A stretch of DNA of 17,185 nucleotides from JAFGXW01 sp964634385. GTDB lineage: Bacteria; Bacillota_I; Bacilli_A; Izemoplasmatales; Izemoplasmataceae. How positions within the stretch are numbered: position 1 is the first letter of the stretch; each line of letters begins with the position of its first letter. Positions 1-6,408 of this stretch are shown here, piece by piece. Location of the stretch: the NCBI GenBank assembly GCA_964634385.1, contig CAZWIZ010000021.1, positions 1 to 17,185 of the forward strand. The letters run 5' to 3'. The position numbers and the translations under genes were made by a program. The notes beneath the pieces were generated by a model. It made no database searches and had not been told where the DNA came from. It was given only the letters and a program-made list of their open reading frames with translations.

Positions 1-127
1 GAAAGGTGTTTGTCACTTGAAGAACTATGTTTAATTAAAAAAAGGAAAAGTAACAATATCTGTTATAATTTTTGAAGATATTAGTTGTTTTTTTCTTTTT
101 TTTAGAGTAATCTATAAATGATCAACA

Positions 128-147
128 ATATAGATAAATATCTATAT
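128..147. promoter_or_regulatory. Palindromic operator, probable ArsR-family site
   Basis: The sequence ATATAGAT-AAAT-ATCTATAT is a perfect inverted repeat with 8-base arms and a 4-base centre. It ends 27 bases before the start of the ArsR-type gene and abuts a possible -10 (TATATT, 147-152). ArsR/SmtB repressors normally bind such AT-rich dyads over their own promoter, so autoregulation is inferred. The AT-rich context raises the chance of a spurious palindrome. Confidence 0.55.
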
Positions 148-174
148 ATATTATATAAATAAGGAGAAATTACT

Positions 175-465
175 ATGTATGAAAAATATGCGAATTTATT
201 TAAAGTGCTTTCTGATCCAACAAGAATTAAAATTATTGAGTTACTTATTAAAGGAGAAACTTGTGGGTGCACATTAATTGATAAATTCCCATTAACACAA
301 CCAACATTATCTTATCATCTGAAAATTATTACTGAATCTGGATTAGCAAACTCAAGAAAAGATGGGACATGGGTAAAATATAAAATTAATAGGAATATTC
401 TAACTTCTTTAAGTGATTATTTAATAACACTTAGAGATACCAAGGTAGATGAATGCAATCTATAG
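175..465 (+). CDS. ArsR/SmtB-family metal(loid)-responsive repressor
   Basis: A 96-residue winged-helix DNA-binding protein, the usual size for ArsR/SmtB repressors that leave DNA when they bind a metal or metalloid. It has the family N-terminus (FKVLSDPTRIKIIELL, residues 9-24), a Cys-x-Cys pair (C30, C32) in the position of the As(III) site of classical ArsR proteins, a recognition helix TQPTLSYHLKII (41-52), and the wing with RKDGTWVKY (61-69). C94 near the C-terminus could be a further ligand. The start is supported by AAGGAG at 161-166. The downstream permease remnant suggests an arsenic-type efflux operon. The inducer is not certain: arsenite, an organoarsenical or another soft metal would fit. 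The gene is intact although its presumed target gene is broken. Confidence 0.88.
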   Translation: MYEKYANLFKVLSDPTRIKIIELLIKGETCGCTLIDKFPLTQPTLSYHLKIITESGLANSRKDGTWVKYKINRNILTSLSDYLITLRDTKVDECNL

Positions 466-503
466 GTATTTTCTTCATTAATTTGAATGATATCTTGTTT
501 AAG

Positions 504-1354
504 ATGACTTGGCTTCATAACTTGGTTAATCGATTTCTAAGTGAGGTCTTGAAATTAGATATAAATAGTATCTTTTTTGGAAGTCTTTAATTTTTTTGTT
601 TGATGTAATTAAAATCTTTATTCTATTATCAGTTTTAATTTATTTTTAATCGTATATCCAATCGTATTTTACGCCTGAGAAAACAAAATGAATACTAGGA
701 AATATTAAAGGAATACCTGCGAATATTATTGGGGCTTTACTTGGAACTGTAACGCCATTTTGTTCATGTTCATCAATCCCGATTTTTATCGCCTTTACAA
801 AGTCGGGTTTACCTATTGGAGTAACTTTTTCTTTTCTTAATATCTTCTCCTTTAGTTGATTTAGCTTCAGTAATTTTACTTGCGAGTATTTTTGGATGGA
901 ATGTTGCCTTAGTTTACGTGGTAATTGGTTTGATTATTGCGGTAGATGTTGGAACTTTAATAAGTTTGTTTCATATGGAAAAATACGTCGAAGAATTTGT
1001 TATGAGTAAAAAAGATGAAGTTGAATTAGATGTTAATCTAAATTACGTTATGAGCAGATTTGAACGTCATTCATATTCATTTGAACAAGTTTTTGACAAT
1101 ATAAAAAAATTTGGATATATATTTTATTTGGAGTTGAAATTGATGCTATGATCCATGGATATATCTCAGCATCTATTATTAATAATATCTTAGGATCAAA
1201 TAATCCATTCTCAGTTATTATTGCGACATTAATAGGAGTAACAATGTATGCGGATATTTTTGGTACACTACTAATTGCGGAAGCTCTAGTTTTAAAAGGT
1301 GTTGGAACTTTACCTAGTGTTGGAAAATTAAAAAAGATATTATTAACTTGTTGA
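504..1354 (+). pseudogene. Decayed ArsP/DUF318-type membrane permease
   Basis: Translation in shifting frames recovers one continuous permease. It starts at ATG 504 (MTWLHNLVNRFLSEVLKLDI) and changes frame near 588-600. It runs on through in-frame TAA (647-649) and TGA (689-691) into IIGALLGTVTPFCSCSSIP (about 727-783). It shifts again near 840-845, continuing as SPLVDLASVILLASIFGWN (846 on), and once more near 1120-1130 to reach IDAMIHGYISA. The FCSCSSIP cysteine motif and the tandem membrane halves are typical of the ArsP_1/DUF318 family, which exports organoarsenicals in characterised members. The C-terminus jumps from the LKGVG region straight to LPSVGKLKK, suggesting an internal deletion, and lacks the last helices. 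With three frameshifts, two stops and a deletion the gene cannot make a transporter. Family identity is fairly sure; the exact substrate is unknown. Confidence 0.85.
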
Positions 1355-1398
1355 AAAGTATGAAAAATAACTAAAATTACTTTCAGCTTGTTTTATGT

Positions 1399-1404
1399 TA
1401 TAAT
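1399..1404 (+). promoter_or_regulatory. Extended -10 promoter for the dehydrogenase gene
   Basis: TGTTATAAT (1396-1404) is a perfect -10 hexamer with an extended TGn element, 33 bases before the dehydrogenase ATG. The best -35 is a weak TTACTT at 1377-1382 (16-base spacer), which an extended -10 can tolerate. Confidence 0.55.
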
Positions 1405-1437
1405 TTAAGTAAAGAATACTAAGAAGAAGGTGGAAAG

Positions 1438-2544
1438 ATGAATAATAAAGAATATATTTCGTGGGAAATAATAAAAGAATTTATGACAACAGCTTTCATC
1501 AAAATAGGAATACCAAACGAAGATGCGGTTGTTTGTACTGATGTTTTAATGGAAGCAGATCGAAGAGGAATTGACAGCCATGGAGTAAACCGATTTAAAC
1601 CTATTTATATAGATAGGATAAATGATGGAATATTAAACCCTATTACTAATTACGAAATAGTAAGAGAAACATCAACAACTGCGGTTGTTGATGGACATAA
1701 CGGTATGGGAATGGTAATAAGTAAAAAAGCTATGGCTTTAGCAATTTCTAAAGCTAAACAATTTGGTATGGGAATGGTTGTTGTTCGCAATTCAAGTCAT
1801 TACGGAATCGCTGGATATTACGCTACAATGGCAACTAAAGCAGGAATGATTGGAATGACGGGAACTAACGCAAGACCATCGATTGCACCAACATTTGGTG
1901 TAGAAAATATGTTAGGAACAAATCCTCTAACAATAGGATTGCCAACTGATGAAGATTTTCCTTTTGTAATAGATTGTGCTACTAGTATTATCCAAAGAGG
2001 AAAAATAGAATTTTACTCAAAAATAGGAAAAGATACTCCAAAAGGGTTAGTAACAAGCAGTGAAGGAAAAAATTTAACGGATTCTAAACAAATATTAGTA
2101 GATTTAACAGAAGGTAAGGCTGCACTTAGTCCTTTAGGAGGATTTGGTGAAACATACGCAGGTTATAAAGGATATGGATATGCTACTGTTGTTGAGATAT
2201 TATCATCAGCTCTACAAGCTGGTAATTTTTTAAAGATGTTAACAGGTGTGGATAACGAAGGAAACAAAAAACCTTATAATTTAGGACATTTCTTTATAGC
2301 TATTGATACTGAAGCTTTTATGGGATTAGATACATTTAAAAAAATATCAGGTAATATTCTTAGAGAACTTCGTTCATCTAAGAAAGCACCTGGAAAAACA
2401 AGAATTTATACTGCTGGAGAAAAAGAATATCTTGCTTGGCTCGATAGAAAAGATAAAGGTGTTCCAGTAAATAAAGCTATAATAAAAGATTTAATAGAGG
2501 TAAGAGATAGTTTAAATATATCTTTTAAGTTTCCATTCGAATAA
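1438..2544 (+). CDS. Malate/L-lactate dehydrogenase-family NAD(P) oxidoreductase
   Basis: A 368-residue cytoplasmic 2-hydroxyacid dehydrogenase of the Ldh_2 family (malate/L-lactate/ureidoglycolate dehydrogenases such as AllD, YbiC and ComC), which has an unusual NAD(P) fold rather than a classical Rossmann fold. Diagnostic signatures are EADRRGIDSHGVNR (39-52, with the active-site His48), VRNSSHYGIAGYY (116-128, with His121), NMLGTNPL (157-164) and the DCATSIIQRGKIE segment (179-191). Length is normal and nothing is missing. It starts at ATG 1438 behind AAGGTGG (1427-1433) and has its own promoter, so it is probably monocistronic. The substrate cannot be read from sequence: malate, lactate, sulfolactate and ureidoglycolate members look alike, and no neighbour narrows it down. 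Confidence 0.88.
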   Translation: MNNKEYISWEIIKEFMTTAFIKIGIPNEDAVVCTDVLMEADRRGIDSHGVNRFKPIYIDRINDGILNPITNYEIVRETSTTAVVDGHNGMGMVISKKAMALAISKAKQFGMGMVVVRNSSHYGIAGYYATMATKAGMIGMTGTNARPSIAPTFGVENMLGTNPLTIGLPTDEDFPFVIDCATSIIQRGKIEFYSKIGKDTPKGLVTSSEGKNLTDSKQILVDLTEGKAALSPLGGFGETYAGYKGYGYATVVEILSSALQAGNFLKMLTGVDNEGNKKPYNLGHFFIAIDTEAFMGLDTFKKISGNILRELRSSKKAPGKTRIYTAGEKEYLAWLDRKDKGVPVNKAIIKDLIEVRDSLNISFKFPFE

Positions 2545-2645
2545 AAACAAATAGTATAAATCAAACATATTTATAATAATTAGGGTTGATAGAAAAGAGG
2601 AAATTGTAAAGTAGTTTAATTAAAGAGGATAAAGCAGGTGAAATT

Positions 2646-3212
2646 ATGTATAAAAAGTTGTTTGGTGAATATGTTCCACAATGCGAACAAGAAGAAGTAG
2701 ATAAAGCAGCAATTATAAATTTCATTAATGAAAATCAGAATTCTTTGTTAAGAACAAATTTAATAGCACACATAACCTCGTCAGCAATTATTGTTAATAA
2801 AAAGATGGATAAGGTTTTATTTGCACATCATAATATTTACAATTCATGGGCTTGGGTAGGTGGACATAATGATGGGAATCCTAACTTATTAGAAGTTGCA
2901 ATAAAGGAAGCTAAAGAGGAAACTGGAGTAATAAATATTACTCCTTATAACGATGAAATTATTAGTGTTGATGTAATTTTAGTAGAGAACCATATTAAGA
3001 AAGGCCATTATGTAGGAGATCATTTACATTTAAATGCTACCTTTTTATTAATTGCTGGTGAAGAAGATAAACTAATAATAAAAAAAGATGAAAATTCTGG
3101 TGTTAGGTGGTTTTATATTAACGAAGTAATGAATTATGTAAATGAAGAAAGAATTAAAAAAGTGTATAATAAAATATTTACTAGAATAAAAAGTATAAAT
3201 GATAGGCTTTAA
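2646..3212 (+). CDS. Nudix hydrolase
   Basis: A 188-residue Nudix-fold protein; members hydrolyse a nucleoside diphosphate linked to another moiety. The Nudix box spans about residues 73-95. Its second half (KEAKEETGV, 87-95) keeps the metal-binding glutamates. The first half reads GGHNDGNPN in place of the usual GE at box position 7, a spelling shared with the common GGHxDGxxD subgroup. The LIAHITSSAIIV strand (39-50) and the C-terminal GVRWFYINEVMNYV segment (about 152-165) fit the fold. The ATG is preceded by AGGTG (2636-2640). A TATAAT at 2572-2577 may be its -10, but no convincing -35 is visible. No substrate can be assigned and the neighbours do not help. Confidence 0.85.
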   Translation: MYKKLFGEYVPQCEQEEVDKAAIINFINENQNSLLRTNLIAHITSSAIIVNKKMDKVLFAHHNIYNSWAWVGGHNDGNPNLLEVAIKEAKEETGVINITPYNDEIISVDVILVENHIKKGHYVGDHLHLNATFLLIAGEEDKLIIKKDENSGVRWFYINEVMNYVNEERIKKVYNKIFTRIKSINDRL

Positions 3213-3264
3213 TTAAAATGAGGAAACATTTTTATAGTTTATTCAAAAAAATTACTTTTCAATG

Positions 3265-3318
3265 AACTGCACCTATAAACTTGGACGTAGGAAACTATGA
3301 AAAAGAGAGGGTGCAGTT
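3265..3318. repeat. Short inverted repeat, possible IS remnant
   Basis: Nine-base arms AACTGCACC (3265-3273) and GGTGCAGTT (3310-3318) face each other across 36 bases. The TGAACTGCACC spelling resembles the terminal repeats of some IS3/IS150-group elements, so this may be a collapsed insertion-sequence end or a tiny non-autonomous element. No transposase is present. It could instead act as a weak terminator hairpin after the Nudix gene, although the loop is long. Confidence 0.4.
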
Positions 3319-3326
3319 TTCGTATA

Positions 3327-3474
3327 CCAAAGTTAAGAGAATATCTTAAACTAAACTGAAATAAAATCAAAGAAAATATTCATGCAAAAAAAACATAAAC
3401 TAGAGCCGGTAAAACGTGTCTATATTTCAAAAGGAGAAGATAGTTTTAGACCGCTTGGAACACCAACCACTATA
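3327..3474 (+). pseudogene. Fossil fragment of a group II intron reverse transcriptase/maturase
   Basis: Frame one reads PKLREYLKLN (3327-3356), then TGA where a conserved Trp is expected, then NKIKENIHAKK. After a one-base frameshift near 3390-3396 it continues as KLEPVKRVYISKG-EDSFRPLGTPTTI (3397-3474). This matches the RT-0/RT-1 region of group II intron-encoded proteins (family pattern: LreyL..nW..Ik..l..G.Y.P.pVkRV.IpK.dG..RpLGiPT). Only about 50 codons remain. No YADD catalytic core, maturase domain or intron domain V was found downstream. It is a dead remnant of a mobile element in the otherwise gene-free region 3213-3769. Confidence 0.75.
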
Positions 3475-3620
3475 GGCTCTCATTTTGAATAAAACACATC
3501 AATTACAAATATACATATTAGGACAATAATTTCAATGGTACCAATATTAACGTATAACTTCTATTTTACAAAAACCAACAACCAATATCAAAAGTGAAAT
3601 GTAGCTAGGGGTATAGACAT
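3475..3620. other. Gene-poor stretch without a recognisable feature
   Basis: Between the reverse-transcriptase fossil and the hairpin before rplY there is no open frame of useful length, RNA gene or clear promoter. The sequence is probably further degraded mobile-element DNA, but no homology can be read from it. Confidence 0.5.
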
Positions 3621-3673
3621 AATACTACTTTTTTTATAAATCTAAAGAGATTTAAAAATGTAAAAATAGTATT
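3621..3673. repeat. Long imperfect inverted repeat upstream of rplY
   Basis: An outer AATACTA (3621-3627) pairs with TAGTATT (3667-3673), and an inner TAAATCT (3637-3643) pairs with AGATTTA (3648-3654) around an AAAG loop. The bases between are T-rich on the left and A-rich on the right and can mostly pair. It lies upstream of the rplY promoter, so it is not in the rplY leader. It may be a terminator-like structure or a degenerate miniature element. Confidence 0.4.
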
Positions 3674-3709
3674 TCTTTAGACTAATAAAAAAATAGAATT
3701 TCAAACAAA

Positions 3710-3738
3710 TAGACAATAGCTTTAATTTGTGATAAAAT
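3710..3738 (+). promoter_or_regulatory. SigA-type promoter of rplY
   Basis: TAGACA (3710-3715) and TAAAAT (3733-3738) are separated by exactly 17 bases, and the rplY ATG follows 31 bases after the -10. No stress-sigma pattern was recognised, although Bacillus ctc is a general-stress gene. Confidence 0.5.
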
Positions 3739-3769
3739 TACTTTAGATTATAAAAAGGATGGTATTAAA

Positions 3770-4369
3770 ATGAAAATAGAATTAAGAACTAAAAAAGGTA
3801 GTAAAGTAAGAAATTTCAATATAGTTCCTGGTGTGTTATACGGTAAGGGACTTGCATCAACATCTATAACTGCGAATGCAGCTGAATTTAATAAAATGTT
3901 TCATAAAATGGGTACTTCAAAAACATTTGAAGTTGAACTAGATGGTGTAAAACATTTAGTTTATATTAAAGAAGTTCAACCCCTTCCATCAAATCTTCAT
4001 TCAGCAAGACATTTTGACTTAATGAAAGTTTCATTAGATGATACAATGACATCTAAGGTTAGAGTTGTATTTGTTAATAAAGAAATAGTAGAGAAAAAAG
4101 GATTAATTCTTCATAGTGTAGCGGACACAATTGAAATTGAATATGCTGTAGGTAAAGGTATTTCACATTTAGAATTAAATGTTGAAAATCTAGAAGAAAA
4201 TAACGTATTACACGTTAGTGATATTGTTGTTCCTAACGGAGTTAAAATTTTAACTAGTTTAGAAGATGTAGTAGTATCTGTATCTAGACCAAAAGAAGAA
4301 GTAATAGAAGATGCCGAAGCAACAGATGAAGAAACTGTTGAAGAAGAAGTAAAACAAGACGAAGAATAA
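3770..4369 (+). CDS. rplY: 50S ribosomal protein L25/general stress protein Ctc
   Basis: A 199-residue two-domain L25 (TL5/Ctc type) that binds 5S rRNA in the large ribosomal subunit. The N-terminal L25 domain (about 1-92) contains the family loop VPGVLYGKG (19-27), and HFDLMKVS (81-88) closes the 5S-binding barrel. The C-terminal TL5 domain (about 93-178) is followed by a Glu/Asp-rich tail (about 175-199), which is common in this longer form. The start follows AAAAAGGA (3752-3759). It has its own promoter and ends in a strong terminator, so it is a single-gene unit. Length and order of domains are normal. Assignment is secure; whether it also has a stress role, as ctc has in Bacillus, is not shown here. 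Confidence 0.92.
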   Translation: MKIELRTKKGSKVRNFNIVPGVLYGKGLASTSITANAAEFNKMFHKMGTSKTFEVELDGVKHLVYIKEVQPLPSNLHSARHFDLMKVSLDDTMTSKVRVVFVNKEIVEKKGLILHSVADTIEIEYAVGKGISHLELNVENLEENNVLHVSDIVVPNGVKILTSLEDVVVSVSRPKEEVIEDAEATDEETVEEEVKQDEE

Positions 4370-4381
4370 CTGATAAATTTA

Positions 4382-4410
4382 AAGCCATTTAGGGAAATCC
4401 TAAATGGCTT
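4382..4410. terminator. Bidirectional intrinsic terminator between rplY and the kinase gene
   Basis: AAGCCATTTAGG (4382-4393) pairs perfectly with CCTAAATGGCTT (4399-4410) around GAAAT, a 12-bp stem. It is followed by ATTTATTA on the plus strand and by an AT-rich run on the minus strand. It lies just after rplY and touches the last bases of the convergent kinase gene, so it can serve both. Confidence 0.85.
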
Positions 4411-4963
4411 ATTTATTAGTAAGTAATGCAATGGATAAATGCGTCAAATATTTATTATTAACTATTTCAGCTAATTCCTCTAAAGATTTTTCATTAGTAT
4501 TAACAATATAATCTAAGTGTTTAAATTTCGATTTTCTAAAATGTTTTCTATCTTCTTTAAATCTAGTTTCAACATCTAATAAACTGTCTCCACGATTCAG
4601 CATTCTAACACGTCTGATCAATTCATCTGTTTCCAAATAAATGAAAACAGTATTAGGAATTCTTTTTTTATAAATGCTGTTAGCTCCTTTTGGTTCTACG
4701 ATAATAACTTTGTAAAAATCTGCTCCATTTTTTGGGGAACCATAATGAGTATTATGATAAATTGTTGTTTCTAAAAAATCATTATTTGTTTTCTTCTCAA
4801 TAAATTCTTTTATAGAAATATAGTGATAATCAGTCCCATCAATTTCGCCTTCTCTTATTTTTCTTGTTGTATAAGTAACTAATTTTTTAAATTTATACTT
4901 AGCGATTAGAATTTTAGCAATTTCTGTTTTACCACTTGCACTTGCTCCAATTAATACTAACAT
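4409..4963 (-). CDS. Guanylate kinase-family protein
   Basis: A 184-residue P-loop kinase related to guanylate kinase (ATP + GMP to ADP + GDP). The Walker A loop is GASASGKT (6-13). The GMP-binding region has YTTRKIREGEIDGTDYHYIS (31-50), then FLETTIYHNTHYG (63-75), and the lid segment has RMLNRGDS (120-127). A longer reading from 5017 exists. ATG 4963 is preferred because AGGAG (4971-4975) sits seven bases before it, the P-loop is then in its normal place at the N-terminus, and the extra 18 residues match nothing. It is monocistronic and convergent with rplY. It could be the cell's guanylate kinase or a diverged paralogue; some sequence around the GMP site departs from the classical enzyme. 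Confidence 0.8.
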   Translation of the reverse strand: MLVLIGASASGKTEIAKILIAKYKFKKLVTYTTRKIREGEIDGTDYHYISIKEFIEKKTNNDFLETTIYHNTHYGSPKNGADFYKVIIVEPKGANSIYKKRIPNTVFIYLETDELIRRVRMLNRGDSLLDVETRFKEDRKHFRKSKFKHLDYIVNTNEKSLEELAEIVNNKYLTHLSIALLTNK

Positions 4964-4985
4964 ATTACCACTCCTGAATAATAAA

Positions 4986-4994
4986 ATTGTACCA
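4986..4994 (-). promoter_or_regulatory. Extended -10 promoter of the kinase gene
   Basis: On the minus strand TGGTACAAT is an extended -10 (hexamer TACAAT at 4991-4986), 22 bases upstream of the preferred ATG at 4963. It also argues against the longer start at 5017, which would lie upstream of this promoter. No good -35 is visible. Confidence 0.5.
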
Positions 4995-5032
4995 TATTTG
5001 AAAACTATTTTGTACACTTATTCTTATATTGT

Positions 5033-5061
5033 TTGTGTTGGTAAAGATAAAAATATATAAT
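5033..5061 (+). promoter_or_regulatory. SigA-type promoter of the lipoprotein gene
   Basis: TTGTGT (5033-5038) and a perfect TATAAT (5056-5061) are separated by 17 bases. The lipoprotein ATG follows 34 bases later. Confidence 0.6.
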
Positions 5062-5095
5062 AAAATTAAGATTGATTTTGGAAGGAGTAAAGATA

Positions 5096-5431
5096 ATGAA
5101 AAAAATTATAGGACTAGTTTTATTTATTACACTAACTATATTGTTGAGCGGATGTGGGATTCGTGAAAGATTGTTAGCTCCACCTGATGAATGGGAAGCA
5201 CCTGATGGTACACTTGTTGCTGTGTGTACAGTAGATGAAGATGTTTATAAATATCTATATAAGGATGATGGTGTTTATCAATATTACATAAATGATGTTT
5301 TACAAGATGATATTGCTTTAGAGTCAATTCAAGAACAGGCATTTCTGAATGGTGGAAGCATGGATAATTATTTGAGAATAACATATGATACGGGGGTATG
5401 CGTAATTACTAATTATTATGAAGACGATTAA
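5096..5431 (+). CDS. Small orphan lipoprotein
   Basis: A 111-residue secreted lipoprotein of unknown function. Residues 1-19 form a lipoprotein signal peptide (MKK, then a hydrophobic run), ending in the lipobox LSGC with Cys20 as the predicted lipidated residue; the protein would then be anchored outside the membrane. The mature part is acidic, rich in Tyr and Asp, has two further cysteines (about 44 and 102), and no recognisable domain. A 24-bp-longer start at 5072 is possible, but ATG 5096 is chosen because GAAGGAG (5081-5087) lies eight bases before it and the signal peptide then begins normally. It has its own promoter and terminator and no functional link to its neighbours is evident. 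Confidence 0.75.
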   Translation: MKKIIGLVLFITLTILLSGCGIRERLLAPPDEWEAPDGTLVAVCTVDEDVYKYLYKDDGVYQYYINDVLQDDIALESIQEQAFLNGGSMDNYLRITYDTGVCVITNYYEDD

Positions 5432-5445
5432 TAAAATACCAAAAT

Positions 5446-5472
5446 AAAGGCAGCTCAATCGAACTGCCTTTT
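5446..5472. terminator. Bidirectional terminator between the lipoprotein and thiF-like genes
   Basis: AAAGGCAG (5446-5453) pairs with CTGCCTTT (5464-5471) around a 10-base loop. A T run follows on the plus strand, and the minus-strand reading also ends in T-rich sequence. It can end both the lipoprotein transcript and the AOR operon transcript, which finishes at 5490. Confidence 0.8.
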
Positions 5473-5489
5473 GTGAATATTTTGAAATT

Positions 5490-6164
5490 TCATTTATGGT
5501 ATATCATTCGATATTCATGATCTAGTACATCAATAAATAAGATTTTATTTATTAAAGAGTCTTTTTTTGTAATGAATTTTATAAATTCACTAATCATTAG
5601 ATTACCAACAATTCCAGGAATAAATGTTGGACTTTTCAGTGTCTTTTCTACACCAGTTAATTTATTCTTGTAAATTTCTCTTAAAATATATGCATTTGGT
5701 AAGATAATACCTATCTGGCCATACCATCCAGCAATAGCACCGTGAATTAAAGGCTTTTTATAGGTTGTGCAATGATTTTCAAGTAGTAGTTTTGTTTTAA
5801 TATTATCTACTGCATCAAATACAATATCAATAGAGTTATATAATTTCATATCGATATTATCATCATATTTTAAATGCATTATTTCTATATTAGCAGAGGG
5901 ATTAATCTCAAGCAATCTTTCTCTTGTTACTTTTACTTTTGATTTAGTTAATGTTAGAGTCGTTGAAAATATTTGACGATTTAAGTTTGAAACATCAAAA
6001 AAATCATAATCAATAATAGTGATATTTTGTACCCCTAAACGAACTAAACTATTACAAATATAACCACCTAATCCGCCTGCGCCTACTACTAATATTTTAG
6101 TTTTTTTAATGGTTAGAAGTTCTTCATTGTTTAGTATCCCTGTGTTTCTATTATATTGATTCAT
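5490..6164 (-). CDS. ThiF/MoeB/HesA-family E1-like adenylyltransferase
   Basis: A 224-residue enzyme expected to adenylate the C-terminal glycine of the MoaD-like protein encoded just upstream, as MoeB does in molybdopterin synthesis. Visible features: nucleotide loop VVGAGGLGG (26-34), IIDYDFFDVSNLNRQIF (50-66, with the ATP-binding Asp and the Arg), SKVKV (75-79, the Lys), and FDAVDNIKTK (116-125). The C-terminal half lacks the two CxxC zinc-binding pairs of MoeB/ThiF; its only cysteines are at about 37 and 132. A GTG start at 6173 would overlap moaD. ATG 6164 is preferred because AGGTGG lies five bases before it and only one base then separates it from the moaD stop. It is the last gene of the AOR operon. 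Confidence 0.85.
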   Translation of the reverse strand: MNQYNRNTGILNNEELLTIKKTKILVVGAGGLGGYICNSLVRLGVQNITIIDYDFFDVSNLNRQIFSTTLTLTKSKVKVTRERLLEINPSANIEIMHLKYDDNIDMKLYNSIDIVFDAVDNIKTKLLLENHCTTYKKPLIHGAIAGWYGQIGIILPNAYILREIYKNKLTGVEKTLKSPTFIPGIVGNLMISEFIKFITKKDSLINKILFIDVLDHEYRMIYHK

Positions 6165-6165
6165 A

Positions 6166-6399
6166 TTATCCACCTGCCATAGGAGGAAATAGATGAATTA
6201 ATGATGATTCATTAACTTCTCTATTTATCATAATGTCAGTTGTACTATCATAATCATCTAAAATAATAATAGATATTTCTTTTAAAGGAATCTTAAGTTT
6301 TTCGATAATATCTTTAACTGTTAAACCTTCAACATAATCAAACATTACTACTTTTCCACCATATTTTCTAATCGCAGAATATAATTTTACTGTTATCAT
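6166..6399 (-). CDS. moaD: MoaD-like sulfur-carrier protein
   Basis: A 77-residue beta-grasp (ubiquitin-like) protein ending in the exposed tail FPPMAGG. The C-terminal Gly-Gly is adenylated by an E1-like enzyme and then thiocarboxylated to donate sulfur to the pterin dithiolene. The N-terminus MITVKLYSAIRKYGG is typical of the MoaD fold. It sits between the radical-SAM maturase (nine bases upstream, with an AGGT in the spacer) and the ThiF-like gene (one base downstream), so it is translationally coupled to its likely activator. Its usual partner MoaE is not in the window. ThiS-like use in thiamine synthesis is the alternative, but no thi genes are present and the AOR context favours tungstopterin. 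Confidence 0.85.
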   Translation of the reverse strand: MITVKLYSAIRKYGGKVVMFDYVEGLTVKDIIEKLKIPLKEISIIILDDYDSTTDIMINREVNESSLIHLFPPMAGG

Positions 6400-6408
6400 A
6401 ATAATTAC

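Noticed and set aside
1..75. Open frame at the left edge ending in TGA at 73-75, possibly the tail of an upstream gene
   Set aside because: About 24 codons with no recognisable family feature; it cannot be separated from chance.
504..1354. Use of TGA as Trp (code 4) to explain the interrupted permease
   Set aside because: TGA is the natural stop of tupB, the second moeA and moaC, and the permease also has a TAA stop and several frameshifts.
918..1354. Two separate small hypothetical genes (918-1151 and 1148-1354)
   Set aside because: Both are pieces of one permease in different frames, continuous with upstream homology.
4111..4431. Minus-strand open frame opposite the 3' part of rplY
   Set aside because: Serine/threonine-rich antisense of the acidic L25 tail, and it reads through the terminator stem.
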